This document shows, one piece after another, positions 1 through 5,370 of a stretch of DNA of 5,370 nucleotides. The stretch spans positions 1 to 5,370 of the forward strand of contig PLST01000197.1 in assembly GCA_003164255.1 (NCBI GenBank), read 5' to 3'. This stretch comes from Acidobacteriaceae bacterium (GTDB lineage: Bacteria; Acidobacteriota; Terriglobia; Terriglobales; Acidobacteriaceae). Position 1 is the first letter of the stretch; the number at the start of each line of letters is the position of its first letter. The notes beneath the pieces were generated by a model. The model was not told the DNA's origin. It made no database searches and saw only the letters and a list, made by a program, of their open reading frames with translations. Made by a program: the position numbers and the translations under genes.

Positions 1-1176
1 GTAGAGGCCGGAGCCGACACCACCAAAGACGAGTTCGCCAAGCATGATGTTGGTGAGCACGACCATGCCGCCCAGGGGCGTAAAGCTGTCGTGCATGCCG
101 TTTACGGCACCGCAACTGGCGTCAGTGGTAATGGTGGCGAAGAGCGCGGATTCGGCAATGCCATTGCGAACCTCCTTGCCTTCCATGTTGCCGCCCGCTT
201 GCCCGGTGGTGTAGGTTTGCGCGGCTCCGTGGATCAGGGGGTGCGGTTGCGACTCGGCCCAGTAGACGGCGGTGAATCCAGCGGCGAAGAGGACAAACAT
301 GGCGGCGAAAACTGCCCAACCGTGGCCCGGAGAACCGGTCATGCGCCCGAGCGTGTAGGTGAGCCCGGCGGGAATGATGAAGATGGAAAGAATCTGGAGG
401 AAGTTGGAGAACGGCGTGGGGTTCTCATAGGGATGAGCGCTGTTCGCGTTGAAGAATCCGCCGCCGTTGGTGCCGAGCATTTTGATGGCTTCCTGCGAGG
501 CAACCGGGCCTTGGCCGATGGTCTGCGTCTGGGCAGGCTGCTCGAGAGGGTGTGCGACGGTGTACTTGCTGAAGTTCTGGGGCACGCCCTGGGCAACGAG
601 CAGCAGCGCGTAAATGAACGCTCCCGGCAAAAGCACGTAGAGGAGAGTGCGGGTCATATCCACCCAGAAGTTGCCGATGGTGGCAGACTGGGTGCGCTTG
701 ATGCCGCGAATGAGCGCGACGGCCACCACGATGCCGACCGCTGCAGACCAGAAGTTATGAGTGGCGAGGGCGAGCATCTCAGTGAGATAGCTCATGGTGG
801 CTTCGGGCGTATAGGACTGCCAGTTGGTATTGGTCGTAAAGCTGGCTGCGGTGTTCCAAGCCAGATCGGGGCCGACGGCGGCCAGTCCCTGCGGATTCAG
901 AGGCAGCCACGCCTGCAGGCGCTCAATGCCATAAGTGAGGAGCAGGGATGCCGCGGAAAAGCCCAACGTGGCGAACGCATACTGACGCCAGTTCATTTCC
1001 TGTGCTGCATTGATCGCGCAGAGCTTGTAGATGAGCCGTTCGAAGGGACGCAGGACGGGATCGAGCCAGGTGCGCTCGCCCTCAAGGACGCGCGCCAGGT
1101 AGATGCCCACCGGACGAACGGTCAACAGCAGAACGAGGCAGTAGAACGCAAACTGCAACCAGCCATTGGCGGACAT
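1..1176 (-). CDS. kdpA: Potassium-transporting ATPase, K+-binding subunit KdpA (partial; 3' end beyond left edge)
   Basis: KdpA is the membrane subunit of the KdpFABC P-type ATPase that selects and carries K+ at the cytoplasmic membrane. The reading frame is open from the ATG at 1176 to base 1, giving 392 residues. The Escherichia coli protein has 557, so roughly the last 30% lies outside. Visible hallmarks are the selectivity-filter loops: TNTNWQS at about residues 115-121, GTNGGGFFN at about 235-243 and TTDASCGA at about 350-357. Conserved stretches such as 'GPVASQEAIKMLG', 'NMEGKE' and 'VFGGVGSGLY' also match the family. The fourth filter loop is off-window. Start choice: the ATG lies one base after the kdpF stop and has a GGAG Shine-Dalgarno (1187-1190) 10 bases upstream, inside kdpF. 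Translation is therefore probably coupled to kdpF. No frameshift or internal stop is seen. Identification is very secure; kdpB and kdpC should follow. Confidence 0.98.
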   Translation of the reverse strand, partial: MSANGWLQFAFYCLVLLLTVRPVGIYLARVLEGERTWLDPVLRPFERLIYKLCAINAAQEMNWRQYAFATLGFSAASLLLTYGIERLQAWLPLNPQGLAAVGPDLAWNTAASFTTNTNWQSYTPEATMSYLTEMLALATHNFWSAAVGIVVAVALIRGIKRTQSATIGNFWVDMTRTLLYVLLPGAFIYALLLVAQGVPQNFSKYTVAHPLEQPAQTQTIGQGPVASQEAIKMLGTNGGGFFNANSAHPYENPTPFSNFLQILSIFIIPAGLTYTLGRMTGSPGHGWAVFAAMFVLFAAGFTAVYWAESQPHPLIHGAAQTYTTGQAGGNMEGKEVRNGIAESALFATITTDASCGAVNGMHDSFTPLGGMVVLTNIMLGELVFGGVGSGLY

Positions 1177-1177
1177 G

Positions 1178-1273
1178 TCAAAATTTCTCCGGGAAAAGCA
1201 GGGTGAGGGTGAGGTACCCGAGCAGAAGGACGGAAAGAACGAGGGCAATACCGGTGACGAGGTCGATTTGCAT
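1178..1273 (-). CDS. kdpF: KdpF, small stabilising subunit of the K+-transporting ATPase
   Basis: This is a 31-residue single-pass membrane peptide. It begins MQIDLVTG, continues with a hydrophobic helix containing 'VLLLGYLTLTLLFP' and ends EKF. The LLLGYL core and the short polar tail ending in Phe match KdpF, which in E. coli is 29 residues and stabilises the KdpABC complex. The ATG has a GAGGT Shine-Dalgarno (1279-1283) five bases upstream, which overlaps the stop of the preceding microprotein. The TGA stop is one base from the kdpA start. Size, composition and position immediately before kdpA make the call firm even though the gene is far below usual ORF-size cut-offs and easily missed. 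Confidence 0.93.
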   Translation of the reverse strand: MQIDLVTGIALVLSVLLLGYLTLTLLFPEKF

Positions 1274-1276
1274 GGG

Positions 1277-1363
1277 TTACCTCAACTTCTGGCAGGCCAC
1301 GACGTAGAGAAACGCCATGGCGAAGAAAACAACGGTAAACAGCAGCATGACGACATCTTGCAT
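1277..1363 (-). CDS. Kdp-operon single-helix microprotein, 28 residues, function unknown
   Basis: An ATG at 1363 preceded by GGGAG (1371-1375) at seven bases starts a 28-codon frame ending in TAA at 1277. The peptide starts MQDVV, has one strongly hydrophobic helix rich in Leu, Phe, Val and Ala (about residues 4-23), and ends in a basic tail, VVACQKLR. It lies three bases upstream of kdpF, and its last codons carry the kdpF ribosome-binding site. I remember similar tiny ORFs with an 'FF.....Y...C..L' pattern next to kdpF in other genomes, but cannot confirm that here. It does not resemble KdpF itself, which follows separately. By inference it is a second small accessory subunit or assembly factor of KdpFABC, or a translational leader for kdpF. 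A longer in-frame start at 1465 would run through the putative promoter and lacks comparable support, so 1363 is preferred. Confidence 0.75.
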   Translation of the reverse strand: MQDVVMLLFTVVFFAMAFLYVVACQKLR

Positions 1364-1370
1364 CGCAGAT

Positions 1371-1375
1371 CTCCC
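1371..1375 (-). promoter_or_regulatory. Shine-Dalgarno setting the microprotein start
   Basis: On the minus strand GGGAG is followed by seven bases (ATCTGCG) and then the ATG at 1363. It decides the short 28-residue start over the upstream in-frame ATG at 1465. Confidence 0.65.
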
Positions 1376-1420
1376 GCCGGCTTTCGGAGCCCGGCACAGG
1401 ATTGATTGTGGGGTGAGCAG

Positions 1421-1459
1421 AATTTGGGTGGGAGAAGGATTTCGTAAAGGAACCGTAAA
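1421..1459 (-). promoter_or_regulatory. Candidate KdpE operator and promoter of the kdp structural operon
   Basis: Read on the minus strand, TTTACGG TTCC TTTACGA contains two TTTACG half-sites (plus-strand positions 1454-1459 and 1443-1448) exactly 11 bp apart. OmpR/PhoB-family regulators such as KdpE bind tandem direct repeats of about this period, one helical turn. From memory, the E. coli kdpF operator contains TTTATAC-N4-TTTACAC, the same spacing and nearly the same half-site. The proximal repeat would sit in the -35 position, with a poor -10-like CAAATT at 1426-1421 after 16 bp, as is normal for an activator-dependent promoter. A start near 1414 would give a leader of about 50 bases. The repeat is seen directly; the binding and the -10 are inferred. 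Confidence 0.55.
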
Positions 1460-1560
1460 GATCAAGCGGGAAAGCCCACATAGTGAGAAGGGATCGGATT
1501 GCAGACAGAGAGTTTGGGATCGCGGATTTGGCGATCGCAGTGGCGAGATTTGGGCTATTT

Positions 1561-1583
1561 GGCGCGGACTTTACTGGCGCGCC
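1561..1583 (-). terminator. GC-rich hairpin just after kdpE (possible terminator)
   Basis: GGCGCG at 1561-1566 can pair with CGCGCC at 1578-1583 around an 11-base loop, five bases beyond the kdpE TAG. The location suits a terminator separating kdpE from the kdp structural genes. However, on the minus strand the stem is followed by AAATAG rather than a T-run, so it is not a classical intrinsic terminator. Confidence 0.3.
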
Positions 1584-1588
1584 GCGGG

Positions 1589-2284
1589 CTATTCTTCGAT
1601 TCCGGACCAGCCCTCAGGGATGAAGCGGTAGCCGACCCATGGCTCGGTTTGAATGTACTGTCTATCGGTTTCGGCCTCGAGCTTCTTGCGCAACTGGCCT
1701 ACGAAGACGCGGAGATATTCGGGCTGGTGAGCCGATTGCGCGCCCCAGACCGCGGTGAGCAGGGCGCGGTGGGTGATGACCTTGCCGGCATGGCGGGCCA
1801 GGTGCGCAAGCAGATCGAATTCCTTCGGCGTTAGATGGATTGCTTTGCCGAGCACGGCGACGCTGTGGTTGGTGACGTCGACAACAAAATCCCCGGCCTC
1901 GATGGCCGTGGCCGCGCGCTCCGGAGCACGACGAAGATGTGCGCGCACGCGGGCCAGCAGTTCCTGGATGCCGAAGGGCTTGGTCACGTAGTCATCGGCG
2001 CCAGCGTCGAGGGCTTCAACCTTGGAACGCTCGTGCTCGCGAACGGAGAGAACCAGCACGGGGATCGCTGAAGAGGCTCGGATGGCGCGGCAGACCTCCA
2101 CGCCGCTCATACCGGGCATCATGAGGTCAGTGATGACGAGATCGGGCGTCCAGTCTTTGAAGGTGCGCAGACCCTCCTCGGGATCGTTGGCCGTGCGCAC
2201 GTCGTAGCCCTGTGCTGAGAGCGAACCGCGCAGCACGCGGGTGATGTTCGGCTCGTCGTCGATAACAAGGATTCTGCCTGGCAT
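1589..2284 (-). CDS. kdpE: OmpR-family response regulator KdpE
   Basis: KdpE is the cytoplasmic regulator that, when phosphorylated by KdpD, activates the kdp operon. The 231 residues (E. coli 225) show a receiver domain at about 3-115, with acidic pair Asp9-Asp10, phospho-acceptor Asp53 in DLVITDLMMPG, Ser80 and Lys102 in YVTKPFG. A winged-helix DNA-binding domain follows at about 130-225. The segment 'LTPKEFDLL', the 'GKVITHR' turn and above all 'YLRVFVGQLRKKLE' are diagnostic for KdpE among OmpR regulators. Start: the ATG at 2284 gives the normal N-terminus MPGRILVIDDE. A TTG at 2311 would add nine polar residues (MSELRKKNA) and has no recognisable ribosome-binding site, and even 2284 has only a weak purine-rich AGAAAGAAG upstream. 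It is transcribed toward kdpFA but separated by 225 bases with its own promoter candidate, and is divergent from the sensor kinase. Confidence 0.95.
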   Translation of the reverse strand: MPGRILVIDDEPNITRVLRGSLSAQGYDVRTANDPEEGLRTFKDWTPDLVITDLMMPGMSGVEVCRAIRASSAIPVLVLSVREHERSKVEALDAGADDYVTKPFGIQELLARVRAHLRRAPERAATAIEAGDFVVDVTNHSVAVLGKAIHLTPKEFDLLAHLARHAGKVITHRALLTAVWGAQSAHQPEYLRVFVGQLRKKLEAETDRQYIQTEPWVGYRFIPEGWSGIEE

Positions 2285-2340
2285 GGCGTTCTTCTTTCTC
2301 AACTCACTCAACGGAAGATTACATCATCCGGAAGGGGCGT
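2285..2340. promoter_or_regulatory. Divergent kdpE / sensor-kinase intergenic region
   Basis: Only 56 bases separate the two divergent starts, so the promoters must overlap or sit back to back. It holds CTCAAC at 2298-2303 and again at 2307-2312 (9-bp period), and the kinase ribosome-binding site GGAAGGGG at 2330-2337. No convincing sigma70 -35/-10 pair is visible in either direction, and no copy of the TTTACG half-site found upstream of kdpF. The promoter role is inferred from gene orientation alone. Confidence 0.4.
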
Positions 2341-3843
2341 ATGATTTCCGTGATGAGTCCTGCGAACAGATTAATGGAAGGCCTGCCCGATTCGCGGGGA
2401 GCGCTTCATTGGGCAGTGGCGACTGCACTGGCGGGCGCGACCACATTCGTGCTCACGAGTCTGAACGCCAACTCCGCGACGGCAGGCATGGTGTACCTGG
2501 CGCTGGTGGTGTGGTCGGCGACGCAGGCCGGGATCATTCTGTCGCTCTACCTTGCCCTGCTTTGCGCACTGGCATTTGATTATTACTTTCTGCCTCCGTA
2601 CCACACGCTTCGACTGGCAACTGCCGGTCAATGGGTGGAGATGCTGACGTTTCTGGCGTGCTGCGTGCTGGTCAGCCGGGTGGCGGAGCGGGCGCGCAAG
2701 CAGACCGAACAGGCCGAGCAGCGGCGCATGGACGTGGAGCGGCTTTACGAGTTGAGCCAGGAGCTGATGCTCTATGACGACGCGGACGCCCTGATCCGCG
2801 ACCTTCCCCGGTTGATCGACCGGATCTTCTCGCTGGACGGCGTGGTGTTGTACGTCTACGAACGGGACCAGTTTTACGCGTCGACGTCGGAGCTGCCGAT
2901 CAGCATTCAGGCGAGCCTGCGCGCCATGGCGCAAAGCCGGAACCCAACCCTGGCAATTCCGGGAGACATGACGGCGAGGCCTCTGATGGTGGGGATGCGG
3001 CCGATTGGCGCAATGGGGTGGAGGCCGGCGGAGCTCTCGCTTGAGGTATCGACGGCAGTGTGCGCGCAGGTGTCGATTGTGATCGCGCGCTCGATGGCCC
3101 TGGAGGCCACGGCGCGCTCTGAAGCTGCGCGGGAGGGCGAGCGGCTGAGAACGGCGCTGATTGACTCTCTGACGCACGAGCTGCGCACGCCGCTGACCTC
3201 AATCCGCGCTGCGGCTACCACGCTGCTGCAGACGGCGGAGATGGATGAGGAAGGGCGGCGCGATATGGCCGCGATTATCGATGAAGAGGCCACGCGCCTC
3301 GATACTCTGGTGGGCGATGCGGTGGAGATGGCCGAGATTGATGCGCATGTGGTGAAGGTGCGGCTAGGTCCGCACCATCCGCGGGCGCTGCTGGACGAGG
3401 CCGTGGAGGAGTCGCGCAAGGCGCTGGCCAAACACCGCGTGACAATTGCGCAGAAGACGGAGGAAAGCGAGGATCCGGTGTGGTACGACAAGCACCTGCT
3501 GGGCCGGGTGCTGCGCCACCTGCTGGAGAACGCGGCGGCGTACTCCCCGGCCGGAAGCCACGTGAAGCTGAGCAGCCGGCGCGTGAAAGACCGGCTCGAG
3601 TTCGCGGTGGAAGACGACGGCCCGGGGATCGACGCCGCCGACCTGGGCCTGATTTTTGAGAAGTTTTACCGGGGGCAACGCAGAATCAGCATGAAGAAAG
3701 GCTCCGGCATGGGACTGGCGATTACGCGCGCGATTCTGACCACCCATGGCGGCGGGATTGAAGCAACAAATTGCGCAAAAGGCGGAGCGCGCTTCCGCTT
3801 CTGGGTGCCGCTGGTGGAGAAGGAACCGGAAGTCAAGGCCTGA
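2341..3843 (+). CDS. kdpD: KdpD-like membrane sensor histidine kinase lacking the N-terminal KdpD/USP half
   Basis: This 500-residue kinase matches the C-terminal half of KdpD (E. coli 894). Closely spaced membrane segments from about residue 22 to 112 form a DUF4118 domain with the signature FDYYFLPPYHTL (about 79-90). A basic cluster, RVAERARK (113-120), follows the last helix. Next come a coiled linker, a GAF-like domain (about 135-260), HisKA with His279 in SLTHELRTPLTS, and HATPase_c with Asn397 (N box), DDGPG 425-429, IFEKFYRG 438-445 and GSGMGL 454-459. All catalytic boxes are intact. The ATP-binding/USP sensory half of full KdpD is absent, and it is not hidden upstream, where kdpE lies on the other strand. 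The ATG at 2341 is supported by GGAAGGGG (2330-2337); later Met codons at residues 5 and 12 are less well placed. It is the likely partner of the divergent kdpE. Similar short proteins are often annotated simply as DUF4118 sensor kinases. Confidence 0.9.
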   Translation: MISVMSPANRLMEGLPDSRGALHWAVATALAGATTFVLTSLNANSATAGMVYLALVVWSATQAGIILSLYLALLCALAFDYYFLPPYHTLRLATAGQWVEMLTFLACCVLVSRVAERARKQTEQAEQRRMDVERLYELSQELMLYDDADALIRDLPRLIDRIFSLDGVVLYVYERDQFYASTSELPISIQASLRAMAQSRNPTLAIPGDMTARPLMVGMRPIGAMGWRPAELSLEVSTAVCAQVSIVIARSMALEATARSEAAREGERLRTALIDSLTHELRTPLTSIRAAATTLLQTAEMDEEGRRDMAAIIDEEATRLDTLVGDAVEMAEIDAHVVKVRLGPHHPRALLDEAVEESRKALAKHRVTIAQKTEESEDPVWYDKHLLGRVLRHLLENAAAYSPAGSHVKLSSRRVKDRLEFAVEDDGPGIDAADLGLIFEKFYRGQRRISMKKGSGMGLAITRAILTTHGGGIEATNCAKGGARFRFWVPLVEKEPEVKA

Positions 3844-3872
3844 GCCGCAGTTCCCTTCCCTGCGCGGATTTT
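3844..3872 (+). terminator. Weak hairpin plus T-run after the sensor kinase
   Basis: CGCAG at 3846-3850 pairs with CTGCG at 3860-3864 across a nine-base loop. The stem can be extended through a one-base bulge (C3845-G3866). TTTT follows at 3869-3872. It begins right after the TGA at 3841-3843. The stem is short, so termination strength is uncertain. Confidence 0.4.
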
Positions 3873-3880
3873 CCGTCAAA

Positions 3881-3898
3881 TTAATCCGGTCAAACCGG
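3881..3898 (-). terminator. Weak hairpin at the 3' end of the oxidoreductase gene
   Basis: CCGGT (3886-3890) pairs with ACCGG (3894-3898) with a three-base loop that covers the stop codon. On the minus strand it is followed by ATTAATTT. The stem has only five pairs and the tract is mixed A/T, so this is a tentative terminator facing the one from the kinase side. Confidence 0.3.
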
Positions 3899-4948
3899 CT
3901 CGTCTGACCAGTCGCAGACAATTTCGCATCGCTTTTCTGAGCTTTCAGCAGCGTATTCAAGCAGGCGAGCCACGCGCCACGCGTCGACCGCGGCGACGGG
4001 GGCTGGGCCTTTGCCGAGGATGGCGTCGCGGACGGCCGCGTAGAAGAGGCGATAGTCGCCGGGGATGGGCTGGATGGGGCGAGTCACCGTGCCGCCGTCG
4101 ACATCGACGCAGAGTGTCCCCCAGGCGGAGGTGGGCTCGGTGCCCCATGGGCCATCGGCGATGCGGGTGATTTTGCTGAGCGCCGCTTCCTGCGGGTCGA
4201 CGCCGGTCTTGACGTAGTTTCCGCGGGTGCCGCGGACATGGTAGCGGGGACGCTCGATGGTGGAGAGGGTGTTGGCCGAGACCACGACTGTGAGGCCGGG
4301 ATAGCGGAGGCGAATGGCGAAGGAATCGTTGGCGCCTTTGCCATCGCGCTCGCGCTTGATTTCGGCATCGACGCCTTCAGGGAGGCCGAAGAGGGCCAGA
4401 GGCTGGTCGGCAAGATGCGTGCCGAGATCGAGCAGAAGCCCGCCTTGCGCGGGATCGTTTTTCCAGGGCATGCGTGCGGTGGGCGCGGGACGCCAGCGGT
4501 CCATGGTGGACTCGAAGGAGACGAGGCGACCGAGCGGTGCATCGTGAAGCAGCTCTTTGAGCGTGAGGAAGTCGCTGTCGAAACGGCGGCTGTGAAAGGG
4601 TGCGAGCAGGAGGCCTTTGGCTGCGGCGAGCGTGATGAGCTCGGCTACTTCAGCTGAGGTGACGCACATGGGCTTGTCGACGACAACGTGCTTGCCGGCT
4701 TCGAGCGACTGGCGGGCGAATTCGAAGTGGCTGTCGTTGGGCGTTGTCACGACGATGAGCGAGAGCGAGGCGTCGGCCAGCATCGCGTCAAGCGCGCGGT
4801 AAGTGGTGATGCCCGGATAGCGCTCGGCCGCTTTATTGGTGGTGCGTTCGACAATGGCGGCCAGTTCGATGCCTTCGACGGAAGAAAGCAGAGGGGCGTG
4901 AAAGACGCGGCCACCCAGGCCGAAACCGATGAGTCCTGCACGAATCAT
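3890..4948 (-). CDS. Gfo/Idh/MocA-family NAD(P)-dependent oxidoreductase (YdgJ / YvaA-IolW type)
   Basis: A complete 352-residue cytoplasmic dehydrogenase. The N-terminal Rossmann fold shows GFGLGGRVFHAP (8-19, the GxGxxG dinucleotide loop), TTPNDSHF (68-75) and EAGKHVVVDKP with catalytic-type Lys92. The C-terminal domain carries HSRRFDSDFLTLK (119-131) and DLGTHLADQ, whose Asp174 and His178 match the family's active-site D-x3-H motif. Then come the 'YHVRGTRGNYVKTGVDPQE' stretch and an 'IPGDY..FY.AVRDAI' tail. These blocks closely resemble E. coli YdgJ and Bacillus subtilis YvaA (IolW, NADP-dependent scyllo-inositol dehydrogenase). The substrate is therefore probably a polyol, inositol or sugar, but it cannot be fixed from sequence alone. 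Start: the ATG at 4948 has a near-perfect Shine-Dalgarno, whereas the ATG at 4987 would add 13 residues running through it. It is convergent with the kinase and has no obvious functional link to Kdp. Confidence 0.93.
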   Translation of the reverse strand: MIRAGLIGFGLGGRVFHAPLLSSVEGIELAAIVERTTNKAAERYPGITTYRALDAMLADASLSLIVVTTPNDSHFEFARQSLEAGKHVVVDKPMCVTSAEVAELITLAAAKGLLLAPFHSRRFDSDFLTLKELLHDAPLGRLVSFESTMDRWRPAPTARMPWKNDPAQGGLLLDLGTHLADQPLALFGLPEGVDAEIKRERDGKGANDSFAIRLRYPGLTVVVSANTLSTIERPRYHVRGTRGNYVKTGVDPQEAALSKITRIADGPWGTEPTSAWGTLCVDVDGGTVTRPIQPIPGDYRLFYAAVRDAILGKGPAPVAAVDAWRVARLLEYAAESSEKRCEIVCDWSDEPV

Positions 4949-4952
4949 GATT

Positions 4953-4960
4953 CCTCCTCC
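4953..4960 (-). promoter_or_regulatory. Strong Shine-Dalgarno deciding the oxidoreductase start
   Basis: On the minus strand GGAGGAGG lies four bases (AATC) before the ATG at 4948. It excludes the upstream in-frame ATG at 4987, which would place this site inside the coding region. Confidence 0.8.
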
Positions 4961-4983
4961 GCGGAGAGAAATTGTCCCCAAGG

Positions 4984-5073
4984 TCAACGGCCCAAAAACT
5001 TCTGCTCGTGCGATGGTACGACTTTGGGGTTGCCGGAAGTAACTGGCGGGCCGGACGGCTTCATGGTCGCCAT
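4984..5073 (-). CDS. Possible 29-residue small ORF (doubtful)
   Basis: A frame opens at ATG 5073, directly after an in-frame TAG, and closes with TGA at 4984, 35 bases before the oxidoreductase start. A GGGA lies three bases before the ATG, closer than ideal. The peptide begins MATMKPSGPPVTSG and ends VVPSHEQKFLGR. It is hydrophilic, with no signal peptide or membrane segment. Third codon positions lean toward G/C, as in the neighbours. I do not recognise it. It could be a real small protein, a leader peptide for the oxidoreductase, or chance. Confidence 0.3.
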   Translation of the reverse strand: MATMKPSGPPVTSGNPKVVPSHEQKFLGR

Positions 5074-5106
5074 AGTTCCCTACTAGCCAGCATCATGCTT
5101 GTTCAA

Positions 5107-5370
5107 TTACTGAGCTGGCCCGTCCACGATGATTCGCGAGGTCGAGCCGAAGCGGTGATAGCTGCTGAAGCTGACCTCATTGATGCGCTGAATTTCCCTA
5201 TCGCTCATATCTCCTCTGGCGTGAGATTTCACCAGGGAGATCGCGAGGCTGCGCACCGGGCAGATGTAGCTCTTGCCGTCGATCTCGACGGGCCCGTATT
5301 GCACCGAGACGGCGGCGCGCATGATCGGGTCGGAGCGTTTAAGTTCCGACTCGATAGTGACACGCAAAAC
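5107..5370 (-). CDS. Conserved hypothetical protein, C-terminal 87 residues (5' end beyond right edge)
   Basis: The frame is open from the right edge to the TAA at 5107-5109, so the start lies outside. The TTG at 5367 is an internal codon rather than a credible start. Visible blocks are VLRVTIESEL, RSDPIMRAAVSVQYGPVEI, GKSYICPVRSLAISL with a single Cys, and near the end SFSSYHRFGSTSRIIVD. This series (strand-rich, a 'YICPVRS' core, then an aromatic 'YHRFGS' strand near the C-terminus) recalls a family of putatively exported acidobacterial proteins of unknown function, often several copies per genome. That is from memory and not verified. No catalytic motif is visible in this part. It lies 158 bases upstream of the oxidoreductase on the same strand. 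Confidence 0.75.
   Translation of the reverse strand, partial: VLRVTIESELKRSDPIMRAAVSVQYGPVEIDGKSYICPVRSLAISLVKSHARGDMSDREIQRINEVSFSSYHRFGSTSRIIVDGPAQ

Noticed and set aside
91..1206. 371-codon open frame on the plus strand
   Set aside because: It lies antisense to kdpA, whose conserved motifs are unmistakable. The translation is Gly/Glu/Arg-rich with no recognisable domain, a shadow of GC-rich coding.
1364..1420. Possible c-di-AMP (ydaO-type) riboswitch in the kdp leader
   Set aside because: Such riboswitches control some K+ transport genes, but the inferred leader is only about 50 bases and shows none of the paired segments needed.
1518..1536. Inverted repeat GATCGC / GCGATC with a 7-base loop
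   Set aside because: Only six pairs, no T-run in either direction, and GCGATCGC is a common palindrome; no role can be supported.
1499..1834. Plus-strand frame opposite the kdpE 3' end
   Set aside because: It overlaps the winged-helix coding part of kdpE, has no ribosome-binding site and no family resemblance.
2285..2311. Longer kdpE from a TTG start at 2311
   Set aside because: Adds nine non-conserved residues before the receiver domain and lacks a ribosome-binding site; the ATG at 2284 gives the normal family N-terminus.
2371..3177. 268-codon minus-strand frame inside the kinase gene
   Set aside because: Arg/His/Gln-rich translation without motifs, fully antisense to intact KdpD-type domains; a codon-bias artefact.
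4238..4657. 139-codon plus-strand frame
   Set aside because: Antisense to the conserved Gfo/Idh/MocA C-terminal domain; the composition is that of a shadow frame.
1..5370. Mobile element, defence island, CRISPR or wholly new system
   Set aside because: No transposase, integrase, long terminal repeats, tRNA-associated site or spaced repeats are visible. All larger genes fit known families, and composition looks even across the window.

Overview
The window looks like a chromosomal segment of a moderately GC-rich bacterium, most likely an acidobacterium of the Terriglobia/Acidobacteriaceae type. The grounds are the layout of the Kdp genes, a short DUF4118-type KdpD, and a partial gene at the right edge whose 'YGPV.I.GK.YICPVRS' and 'YHRFGST' signatures I remember from lineage-specific acidobacterial hypothetical proteins. 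The taxonomic call rests on pattern memory, not on a search.

Left half (1-2284, minus strand): the start of a high-affinity potassium uptake (Kdp P-type ATPase) operon. In transcription order there is a 28-residue single-helix microprotein (1363-1277), kdpF (31 residues, 1273-1178) and kdpA (from 1176 to beyond the left edge, 392 residues visible). These three genes are 3 and 1 bases apart, and the ribosome-binding site of each later gene lies in the end of the gene before it. Upstream of them is a 225-base gap containing an 11-bp-period direct repeat, a good candidate KdpE operator. Before that gap lies kdpE (2284-1589), the response regulator. kdpB and kdpC should follow kdpA outside the window.

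Middle (2285-3843): a 56-base divergent intergenic region, then on the plus strand a 500-residue KdpD-like sensor kinase (DUF4118 membrane domain, GAF-like domain, HisKA, HATPase). It lacks the whole N-terminal KdpD/USP half. kdpE and this kinase are therefore divergent instead of forming the usual co-directional kdpDE pair.

Right half (3844-5370, minus strand): a short convergent spacer with weak hairpins on both sides, a complete Gfo/Idh/MocA-family NAD(P)-dependent oxidoreductase (4948-3890) of the YdgJ/YvaA(IolW) type, a 158-base spacer holding a doubtful 29-codon ORF, and the 3' end of the conserved hypothetical gene.

Working model: the kinase senses low K+ or turgor, probably together with a separately encoded KdpD N-terminal protein elsewhere, and phosphorylates KdpE at Asp53. 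KdpE then activates the microprotein-kdpF-kdpA operon through the repeat at 1443-1459. I see no mobile element, CRISPR array, tRNA or rRNA, and no wholly new system. The novel parts are small: the extra kdp microprotein, the split and divergent sensor layout, and the operator candidate.
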